Origin: Cymbomonas tetramitiformis
Taxonomy: Eukaryota > Chlorophyta > Pyramimonadophyceae > Pyramimonadales > Pyramimonadaceae
DNA: 64,000 nucleotides
Reading direction: 5' to 3'
Assembly (NCBI GenBank): GCA_001247695.2
Contig: LGRX02024560.1
Coordinates: forward strand, 1 to 64,000
Below are positions 57,122 through 64,000 of this stretch, piece by piece. The first letter of the stretch is position 1. Every line of letters begins with the position of its first letter. The translations under genes were made by a program, and so were the position numbers. A model generated the notes under the pieces. The model was not told the origin of the DNA and made no database searches. It saw nothing but the letters and a program-made list of their open reading frames with translations.

Positions 57122-58156
57122 GCTGGTGTGTGATTTCAGGCAACTGAATTCACAAACAATTCGAGACCGGTATCCTCTACCTGATATTCAAATGATGTTT
57201 GCCGAGATGCAGGGAGCTACCCATTTCTCCACTTTCGACGCTGTAGACGGGTTCTGGCAAGTACCTATGGCTCCTGAGGACGTGGAGAAGACAGCATTCA
57301 CTACTCAGATGGGAGCCTACGAGTGGTTGGTAATGCCTCAAGGCTTGCAGAACTCACCGTCACAATATCAACGGCGAATGCAGCGAGCGTTGGGACATTT
57401 ACCCTTCGTCAGAATTTTCATTGACGATGTGTGTGTTTACACCAGTGGGACCGTAGAGGAGCACTACTCCGCGGTACGTACATTCCTGTTAACATGCCGC
57501 GAGAAGGGTGTATACTTGAAGAAGTCTAAGGCGCAGATGTTGAAGTCTTCTATCAAGTTTCTTGGTCACACTCTGTCGAAGGAAGGATGCCAACCTCAAC
57601 ATGATAAGGTGGCGTCAGTGCGCGATTGGCCTGCGCTGGAGAACGTTACCCACGTGCGGCAGTTCTTGGGACTGGCGGGATATTATAGGCGTTTCATCCA
57701 CTGCTTCTCTGAGATAGCGCAGCCCTTGACCAAGCTGACCAAGACGGATGTACCCTGGACATGGGGACCGGAGCAGCAGTGGGCCTTTGAGGAGTTGAAA
57801 GCTGCTCTGGTTAAGGCGCCTATTCTGGCATTGCCAAATATGAAGGCGGCAGCTGATGGATCTGCTCCTTTTCTGGTGCAGACGGACGCCAGCGGAGTGG
57901 CGCTGGGCGGGGTCCTTATGCAAGACTGTGGGAATGGCCTGAAGGTGATTGCATATGAGAGCCGACAATTTTCAGCGGCAGAGCAGAATTAACATACCGG
58001 AGAGCGAGAACTGGGTGCTCTACATCATTGCTGTACAGTGACGTGGAGACATTATTTGATTTTTACTGAGTTCAAGCTTCAAGGTGATCACCGCCCATTA
58101 GAGTGGTTAATGGAGCCGGGGCGTGAGCTATCTCGGCGACAGGCGAGATGGTACAT
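57105..58156 (+). pseudogene. pol: Chromovirus reverse transcriptase and RNase H (interrupted)
   Basis: RT motifs: RLVCDFRQLN, THFSTFDAVDGFWQVPMAPE (catalytic Asp), VMPQGLQNSPSQYQ, FIDDVCVY (FIDD in place of YIDD), and the thumb KFLGHTLSKEG and FLGLAGYYRRFI. RNase H begins LVQTDASGVALGGVLMQ. A TAA at 57,990-57,992 interrupts the frame, after which it reads on to GDHRPLEWLMEPGRELSRRQ. At 58,157 the RNase H/linker is cut by a 262-bp MITE. All parts are recognisable, so inactivation is recent. Confidence 0.85.
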
Positions 58157-58418
58157 CAAGGTATGGCTTACGCGAGGTCGAGTTTACACAAAACTTCTGA
58201 TTTTCTAGATCGTGAGATATAAGCGATTTAAGTATCCGCTTAAGTATGGGTAAGTATGGGAGATAACTGAGCGGTATCGAGCATAACTTTTCAATGCCTG
58301 GGTCAATTGTATACCCGGAGCGCGCAATATGTTTAGATTGCTTTGAGCGACATGTTTATCGAATAAAAATATTTTCGGAAGTTTTGTGTAAAGTCGACCT
58401 CGCGTGAGCCATACCTTG
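58157..58418. mobile_element. 262-bp MITE with ~40-bp inverted repeats
   Basis: The termini CAAGGTATGGCTTACGCGAG (left) and the complementary CTCGCGTGAGCCATACCTTG (right) pair over about 40 bp with two mismatches. A 4-bp duplication ACAT flanks it (58,153-58,156 and 58,419-58,422). Removing the 262 bp plus one ACAT restores the pol reading frame (RWYMDLVE), which confirms the limits. No coding capacity. Confidence 0.92.
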
Positions 58419-58420
58419 AC

Positions 58421-58933
58421 ATGGACTTGGTGGAGGTGGGTGTTCCCCGTATGGAATATGTGAAGGGGGCTCTATTGCTGGTACCTGACGCTTTGTCTCG
58501 CCGACCTGACTATGTGGCCAAGTCGCCACGAGAAGGGTTGAAGGAGGCGGGGGTACTGGACGACAAATCCGATTTGCCCAAGACTTCGCTCGCTGCGATG
58601 GACACCTCCCACATCTTCGAAGAGGGGCCCTCGAAGAGCTATCCTGCATGGCATGCAGAGCAGCAGGCCTATCTTCACGCGGTGGACACTTTGCAGATAG
58701 CGGAGAAAGCTATGGAGGCTACCCTGGCATTTAAAAGTCGGGGGAAGTATCTGAGACCCAAGACGCTGGACAAGCGCATCACTTCTAAAGTGAAGGGGGT
58801 ATCAGATAAAGTCGCGAAGGTGAGCAGTCGCGCCGAGGACACTCAGACGACTCAGCAGAAGTCGGGTGAACTGGAACGCACATTGAGGAGGAGTTCCCGC
58901 TCCCAAGTGTTGCGAGCGAAGGAGGATGTATAA
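58421..58933 (+). pseudogene. pol: Chromovirus pol, RNase H to integrase linker
   Basis: Opens with the end of RNase H and DALSRRPDY, a conserved gypsy motif (GVPRMEYVKGALLLVPDALS). A Lys/Ser-rich linker follows, then TAA at 58,931-58,933. The same frame resumes afterwards, so the stop is a point mutation in the polyprotein or a genuine product boundary. Confidence 0.75.
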
Positions 58934-58939
58934 ACTCCT

Positions 58940-60217
58940 TTGCGGGATGCCGCCTCAGAACGAGGCGAAGTGAACACCAAAGTGTCCAAGCAGGGTGACA
59001 CGCAGGACAGGCGTTCTGTGCCTCTCGCCCTGAAAGGGGACGTGAAGGAAGACCAGTGCTCGGAAGCGCAGGAACAGCCTGCAGAAGCTCCACTGCCATC
59101 ACAGAGACACCCAAGGAAGTCTGTACGATTCCAGGCAGTTGGCTGGCACGGCATGCGTGTGCGGCAGGAGGTATTTGACCGTATCCAGGCTAAATATGGC
59201 AACTTCGACGTCGACGCCTGCTGCGATGAGCATGGCAACAATCGGCGTGTCAAGCGGTTCTGGCACAAGTGCTTACAGGAGAAGTGGAGAGGGTTACATG
59301 TGTGGTGCGAACCCTCGTTCTCAGACAAACACTTGACAGTGGAGGCCTTGCTGCGTAAATACGTGCAGGAGTGGCGAGGTGACCCCGAGAACACTTCTGC
59401 GGTGTTTCTACTGCCTGATATTCAGTCCAGAATGCCGCAGTGGAGATCCCTGTTCAGGCGAGCAGGAATGCGTATTGAGGAGGTGATTCCCACGCATGAT
59501 GCGCAAGGTGAACCAGTGCAATTGATGGAAGGTTCCAATGGGAAACTAGTGGATTTACAGCAGCCTATGCTGGTGGTGTATGCGCCTCCATCGAAGCAGC
59601 GGGTACAAAGAGTACGTCAACCCAGAGGACGAGTACCTATTATAATACACGCAGGCAAAGCAGCCAAGTTGCGTGACTCTCAGGAAGGAGCGTCTGATGC
59701 TGCTTTCTTGGAGGCCTTGAAGTCCGAGTATACTAGAGATGGACCTCTCAATGAGCTACGCACTAAGGTAAAGTGTGCTCCTCACAGCCGCACCAAAGAA
59801 TTCTGTCTGGTGGGTGAAGTACTGTGGAGAACTGCATCGGGAAGATTTCAGTTGGTGCTGGGAGAGGACTCTCCGCTGAGAGAGATTATTATGCGCGAAG
59901 CGCATGAGTCAGCGACAGCTGGCCATACTGGCCGAGATAAAACGCTGGAGCGTGTTCTGCGAAGGTTCTGGTGGAGGAATGCACACCAAGATGTGGGAGA
60001 CTGGGTTGCCTCCTGTTCAGTTTGTCAGGCGGTGAAGCCCAGATCATCTTTCCCAGATGGATTGCTGAATCCGCATTCTATTCCAACTCGGGTATGGCAG
60101 GATGTGGGAGTGGATTTCGTCACAGGCCTACCTTTAACTGAGCAAGGCAATGACGCGTTTGTGGCATTTACGTGCAAACTGTCTAAAATGGTACATGTGG
60201 TTCCTATGAATTTTTGA
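58940..60217 (+). CDS. pol: Chromovirus pol: Dam-like domain and integrase N-terminus
   Basis: Residues about 75-210 resemble the Dam-like (DNA adenine methyltransferase) domain known from DIRS and some gypsy elements: FDRIQAKYGNFDVDACCDEH, VKRFWHKCLQEKWRGLHVWC, then CEPSFSDKHL where (N/D)PPF is expected, and AVFLLPDIQSRMPQW. Loss of the N-P-P signature argues against catalysis. The integrase zinc region HESATAGHTGRDKTLERVLR..CSVC and the first core Asp (DVGVDFVTG) follow. The frame breaks at an extra T in a T5 run near 60,210-60,215 inside the integrase core. Confidence 0.78.
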   Translation: MRDAASERGEVNTKVSKQGDTQDRRSVPLALKGDVKEDQCSEAQEQPAEAPLPSQRHPRKSVRFQAVGWHGMRVRQEVFDRIQAKYGNFDVDACCDEHGNNRRVKRFWHKCLQEKWRGLHVWCEPSFSDKHLTVEALLRKYVQEWRGDPENTSAVFLLPDIQSRMPQWRSLFRRAGMRIEEVIPTHDAQGEPVQLMEGSNGKLVDLQQPMLVVYAPPSKQRVQRVRQPRGRVPIIIHAGKAAKLRDSQEGASDAAFLEALKSEYTRDGPLNELRTKVKCAPHSRTKEFCLVGEVLWRTASGRFQLVLGEDSPLREIIMREAHESATAGHTGRDKTLERVLRRFWWRNAHQDVGDWVASCSVCQAVKPRSSFPDGLLNPHSIPTRVWQDVGVDFVTGLPLTEQGNDAFVAFTCKLSKMVHVVPMNF

Positions 60218-60236
60218 GGACAGCTCTGCTGCTACA

Positions 60237-62183
60237 GTGGCCCGTATCTACTTTGACACGGTGTGGAGACAACATGGAGCTCCGATGAAAATAGTCAGTG
60301 ACCGTGATCCACGCTTCCAGGATACCTTCTGGAAGGAGTTGATGAGATTGATGGGGGTGAAGGTGGCGATGACTACGCCCTACAACCCTCGCTCTGATGG
60401 TCAAGCAGAGCACACTAACAGGGTGGTGGAGGACATGTTGAGATCGTTTGTGGAGGACAATCCAGAGTCCTGGGACTTATACGCTACAAACGTAGAGTTC
60501 GCAATCAACGATTCGCGTAATGATGTTACAGGCTTCACCCCATTTGAGTTATGTTGTGGTGTGTCGCCCATGTCGCAGCTTGACATCTTCCTGGAGGCCG
60601 CTCAGTTGCACAGCGGGCGACGAAAAGGAGGGGTAGGGACTGCACATGAATGGGCGTCGAGATTTTCGTCGCAGTTGCGGGACGCACGCAGCAAACTTGA
60701 GCTAGCACAACGCAGGCAGCGGGACGCTTTTGATCAGCGACACACGCAGCGGGAGTACGCGGTAGGTGACTTGGTCTGGATTGAGGCTAAACATCTCACA
60801 GAGAAGTTGATGGACAGAGCCTTGTGCCGCAAGCTGAGCAAGCGGTGGCATGGTCCAGTTGCAGTTACGGAACGCTTTTACAGCGATCTGCATGCGGAGA
60901 TGCCCGAGGCAGACAGAGGGGCGCCAGTGGCGTATAGACTGAAGTTGCCCCCACATTGGAGAGTACATGACGTGTTCGCGCAGCACAGATTGAAACCCTA
61001 CACAGGTGGGGAGGACACTTTCGCTCTGCGACAGCAGACAGTGACACCTGAAGCAGTGGTGGTGGACGGACAGAAGGAGGCTCGTGTAGAGAAAATCCTG
61101 AGCCGACGCGTACGCGTAAGCAGGGGCAAAGAAATAGAGGAATGGAAGGTGCGATGTACCGGGTTCTCTAAAGCCCATGACCAGTGGAGAACGCGTGATA
61201 AGTTAGAGCGCGGTGCCCCATTACAACAGTTGCGGGATTTCGAAGAGAGACGCCTAGCAATGGAGCAGCAGGTCAGAGATTCAGCTGCGCGGAGAAGAGA
61301 ACATCGACGACATCAGAATGCTGCGTTAATGATGACAGCGGGCAGAGGGACATTGGTGCAGCAATTATCAGCGCAATTCTGGGGTATGTCTAACAGCTCT
61401 GCGAGTGCGTGTCTTCCATGGGAAGAACAACACTTTACCGATTCTGGAGAAGTGGCGTATGTGACTGAGTTATCGCCAGTTTCAGTAAAACCTATCAGAA
61501 TAATGGTACTCTTCAGTGGCACTGGCTCAGTTCAAAGAACCTTCTCAGAATGCTTCCCTCAGGCACAGACAGTATCTTTAGATTCTGATAAGTTCTGGCG
61601 ATCTACGCATGTCACCAGAATTGAAGATTGGGAATATTGGAGCTATTACCCTCCTGGATATTTTGATGTAATATGGGCGAGTCCACCGTGTACCCAATAT
61701 AGTCAAGCGCGAACTACTGGAGGACCACCAGATTTAATATCTGCAGATACTTGTGTAGAACGCACCCTTGATATCATCGAATATCTCAGACCGCGCTATT
61801 GGTTTCTGGAAAATCCAAAAGGGCGATATCCCAATGCTTTGCGATTCAGACCTGTAGTGGATCAATTACCTACCCCCTTGTTTTGCTCATATTGTATGTA
61901 CGGGGAGAAGTATAAGAAACCTACTTGTATCTGGACTAATGCGCCGCCCAGCGCACCACTGCGGGAATGTACCTCGCAGACTCCGTGTCCATGTAAATGG
62001 GCAACTGGAGTGCACCCCCTTACCGCTCAACTAGGACCTCATCCAGATCAGCAGGGGATGCAGAAATCTCGCGCAGTATATCCTATACCTGCTAAGTTAC
62101 TGAGAACCTTATTTCAGCGGTTATTTCCCAGGAATACAGGTGATGAAGATACTGGGGTGACATCAGGAGAAAGCCGCCCCTAA
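60237..62183 (+). CDS. pol: Chromovirus integrase - chromodomain - C5-methyltransferase, 648 aa
   Basis: Integrase core second Asp in KIVSDRDPRFQ and Glu in SDGQAEHTNR (D-35-E spacing region), then YNPRSD and the GKGFP-like SH3 part (YAVGDLVWIEAKHL). A chromodomain follows (KILSRRVRVSRGKEIEEWKV..FSKAHDQWRTRDKL, about residues 285-330). It is expected to guide insertion to modified histones. The C-terminal ~225 residues (61,490-62,183) are a cytosine-C5 methyltransferase: motif I IMVLFSGTGSVQRTF, motif IV FDVIWASPPCTQYSQA, motif VI YWFLENP, and CSYCMYG..YKKPTCIWTN. The frame is intact and the stop TAA lies in the polypurine tract. Confidence 0.88.
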   Translation: MARIYFDTVWRQHGAPMKIVSDRDPRFQDTFWKELMRLMGVKVAMTTPYNPRSDGQAEHTNRVVEDMLRSFVEDNPESWDLYATNVEFAINDSRNDVTGFTPFELCCGVSPMSQLDIFLEAAQLHSGRRKGGVGTAHEWASRFSSQLRDARSKLELAQRRQRDAFDQRHTQREYAVGDLVWIEAKHLTEKLMDRALCRKLSKRWHGPVAVTERFYSDLHAEMPEADRGAPVAYRLKLPPHWRVHDVFAQHRLKPYTGGEDTFALRQQTVTPEAVVVDGQKEARVEKILSRRVRVSRGKEIEEWKVRCTGFSKAHDQWRTRDKLERGAPLQQLRDFEERRLAMEQQVRDSAARRREHRRHQNAALMMTAGRGTLVQQLSAQFWGMSNSSASACLPWEEQHFTDSGEVAYVTELSPVSVKPIRIMVLFSGTGSVQRTFSECFPQAQTVSLDSDKFWRSTHVTRIEDWEYWSYYPPGYFDVIWASPPCTQYSQARTTGGPPDLISADTCVERTLDIIEYLRPRYWFLENPKGRYPNALRFRPVVDQLPTPLFCSYCMYGEKYKKPTCIWTNAPPSAPLRECTSQTPCPCKWATGVHPLTAQLGPHPDQQGMQKSRAVYPIPAKLLRTLFQRLFPRNTGDEDTGVTSGESRP

Positions 62184-62197
62184 GGGGGGGAGAGTTG
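62180..62197 (+). other. Polypurine tract
   Basis: CTAAGGGGGGGAGAGTTG directly precedes the 3' LTR. Purine-rich run that primes plus-strand synthesis. Overlaps the methyltransferase stop codon. Confidence 0.75.
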
Positions 62198-62578
62198 TGT
62201 CAGGGGGCACGATAGACTGCCAATTACCCCCACGGAAGGGGGATCCGATTCAGATTACCGGCATATTGGGAGAAATATTGATAGGGAATCTGAGATCGTG
62301 GATGAAGAATGCAAAATCAGTAAATGTTATCTCTCTGGCAGAATCGTGAACGGTAGTAATATTATTAGGAACGATTATGACAGAATCAACGGTGTCGGTA
62401 CAATACCGTGACAGATGACGATAGAGATGACATTTATGGCGGCGCAGGTTGGGGAAAAACAGGGATTCCTGTGACGAGAGAAACTAGCCGAACAGTCTGT
62501 GCTATATAGTGATGAAACACGATTCCTTTGGGAGCTTAGTTACAGAATAAAAACATTTTCGTAACACGGGCCGTCACA
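62198..62578 (+). repeat. 3' LTR of the chromovirus
   Basis: Starts TGTCAGGGGGCACGATAG. It agrees with the 5' LTR to GGGCC at 62,572, with about four substitutions. It then has GTCACA in place of 85 bp plus GTGACA, suggesting a deletion between GCCC direct repeats. Confidence 0.82.
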
Positions 62579-62739
62579 CGCGTGCACCTCTCACGGAAAT
62601 TTCACCACCGGCTGTATGGTAATTTTATTGCGATAAATTTTATGATATACTGAGTGGTTTAATTTTCACATATATGGTATTATTACTTTATTTCCGAGGA
62701 ACATTTTAACACGCGTTTCGAGACGAGTAGAGGTTCAGA

Positions 62740-63519
62740 ATGGCAAAATCCGGTCGCAAAAAACAGCCGTCTGATCCGCTTCTTGTGAGTGTGGAAATCC
62801 ACCTACGGCAGGTTATGAGTTGTGCCTCAGCAGCATTACGCACGTTGAGTCTGGCAAAAGGGAACTTTACCGCGCTTTCGCAGGAGGCAGCTGGCTCACA
62901 ATCCCTTTCTCAGCTCACTGACTCACAGGTTGTCACAAGAAATCTACTCGAAGCTGTTCAGCTGTTGGATACCAAGGCGCGAGCCACAGTGACCACAGCA
63001 AAACGCGCCTTAATCTCGAAACAGGAAAGTCAAAAGTCTGAGTGCGCAGCGCAACAGAGAGCCGATAGAAAGGGCCCTAGTGCGAGAACGCTGAGCCGCA
63101 AAAATCTTCGGGAATCACGCAGAGTCACACAGTCTGAAAAAAGAGACACTGAGCCAACAGACGTTCCGACATCTTGCGTAACGAAACCCTCGAGGAAACA
63201 GAGCTCAGATATATTGGTAGAGGCTTGCGCATCTCCAACAGAAACAGGAGAACCAGAACCAGTGACACCAGCCGCCACTTCATCCTTTGTGGCCTTAGGA
63301 CCTTTGTCCACAGGAAGGAAAAGAGCGAAGGGCAGCACTGGTGACAAAGGGGATCGCAAGAATCCCAAGGCAAGAAAATCGTTTACATGGAGAAAAGAGG
63401 CACACAGTAAACGCTCAGAGTCAGTGCCTGCTGTGGAGAAGCAGGCGACGGAATCCCTGCAGCGTTCGACGCCACTTAGCCCTGAGGGGCGATCCATGTT
63501 CTCAGTCTACGACCGATAA
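62740..63519 (+). CDS. Hypothetical protein, 259 aa
   Basis: ATG to TAA just outside the retroelement. The N-terminal ~90 residues are helical (VSVEIHLRQVMSCASAALRT), and the rest is basic, Ser/Thr/Lys-rich and probably disordered, with KSGRKKQ and GRKRAKGS segments fitting a nuclear protein. No family recognised. It might be a gag-like first ORF of another retroelement or a host gene. Confidence 0.45.
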   Translation: MAKSGRKKQPSDPLLVSVEIHLRQVMSCASAALRTLSLAKGNFTALSQEAAGSQSLSQLTDSQVVTRNLLEAVQLLDTKARATVTTAKRALISKQESQKSECAAQQRADRKGPSARTLSRKNLRESRRVTQSEKRDTEPTDVPTSCVTKPSRKQSSDILVEACASPTETGEPEPVTPAATSSFVALGPLSTGRKRAKGSTGDKGDRKNPKARKSFTWRKEAHSKRSESVPAVEKQATESLQRSTPLSPEGRSMFSVYDR

Positions 63520-64000
63520 TTTTGCCACAGTAGAGATACTATAATCAGACACCCTACTTGCTGTGGAAAGGGCATCGCGGCGAGTCCACTTAACTCGATC
63601 CACTGATCAGGCGACTGCTTAACTGGGTGGGGCAACTCCTTCTTGTAACTGAAGTCAGAGACAGTATGTCGTTTGCGGGACTTCAAGCTTTGTTAATCCT
63701 AGGACAATTTGGTGCCAGGCAGTGGAGACACTATAATCAGCCACAATGTTTACTGCAGACAGGGCATCGCGACAAGCTCACTTGAAAACTCACGCCTCGC
63801 CAATCTCAGAATAATATTGTGCCAGCACGTCGATCGTGCCGCTTTTCCCACGAAGGTTTTTCCAGCGGCCGTATTGTGTTGTATTCGCGGTGAGAGGATC
63901 CAGAGGACCCGTGGGACCGCGGGGGACGGCTTACCCATAATCCTAAGAACCCGATCAGTCGAGGACTGCTTAGGATCCCACATAGCCTAGCCACCACTTG
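63520..64000. repeat. Short direct repeat, otherwise no feature
   Basis: A ~60-bp segment (AGA.ACTATAATCAG...AGGGCATCGCG.C.AG.CCACTT) occurs near 63,532 and 63,724. No supported gene to the window end. Confidence 0.5.

Larger units (their letters stand above)
38049..62578 (+). mobile_element. Ty3/gypsy chromovirus with C5-methyltransferase, carrying nested insertions
   Basis: Matching LTRs at both ends (about 4 differences over ~377 aligned bp), an initiator-Met primer site after the left LTR and a purine tract before the right LTR define the element. Gag-like sequence lies near the left LTR and pol near the right. Subtracting the inserted CACTA-like block (about 15.5 kb) leaves roughly 9 kb, a normal size. 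No target-site duplication is evident (flanks ATATG and CGCGT), so one end may have been rearranged or the LTRs may come from recombined copies. Confidence 0.75.

Overview
The window looks like nuclear DNA of a eukaryote, most likely a microbial alga or related protist. It holds spliceosomal-type introns (GT..AG), LTR retrotransposons, a CACTA-type DNA transposon, minisatellites and plant-type telomere-like CCCTAAA runs. The host species cannot be named from this sequence. Much of the window is mobile or repetitive DNA, and three layers stand out.

(1) Positions about 3,060-23,470 are an AT-rich, densely coding block with short intergenic gaps and no introns, set in GC-richer DNA. Its gene set is that of a Polinton-like virus / virophage relative (PLV). 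It has a double jelly-roll major capsid protein, a probable minor capsid (penton) protein, a FtsK/HerA-type packaging ATPase, and a family-A-like DNA polymerase (TVpol) fused to a superfamily 3 helicase. It also has a tyrosine recombinase, a class-3 lipase and two paralogous fibre proteins. The accessory genes are striking: a cytosine-C5 methyltransferase, a TET/JBP-like dioxygenase, an adenine-methyltransferase-like protein, a SET-domain protein, a MYND zinc finger and F-box-like proteins. Five copies of a ~130-bp inverted-repeat element, in both orientations, sit in its gaps. Two apparent promoter classes separate replication/accessory genes from virion genes.

(2) Positions about 23,470-38,050 are GC-rich and repeat-dominated. 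They contain several minisatellites (31 bp, 32 bp, about 50 bp, about 78 bp, about 170 bp) and a poorly conserved multi-fragment minus-strand gene (27,989-33,638) with alanine/proline-rich 39-residue repeats. They also contain CAGCA/CATTTGCATA simple repeats and a tRNA-like sequence. I see no familiar host housekeeping gene.

(3) Positions 38,049-62,578 are a nest of transposons. The outer shell is a Ty3/gypsy chromovirus with near-identical LTRs, an initiator-tRNA-Met primer site, a gag-like remnant and a pol carrying RT, RNase H, a Dam-like domain, integrase, chromodomain and a C-terminal cytosine-C5 methyltransferase. Between its gag and pol lies a large CACTA/EnSpm-like element (TNP2 transposase gene in about 8 exons, plus an accessory gene), saturated with a CCTATGGAAA / CCCACCCTATG repeat that also fills its introns. 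Inside that sits a 2.5-kb gag-only LTR retroelement with identical LTRs and a 5-bp target duplication (TGTTT). A 262-bp MITE is inserted in the chromovirus RNase H region.

The most interesting link is that the C5 methyltransferase fused to the retrotransposon is a close relative of the one carried by the PLV in the same window. This suggests exchange of a DNA-modification gene between a virus-like element and a retrotransposon.
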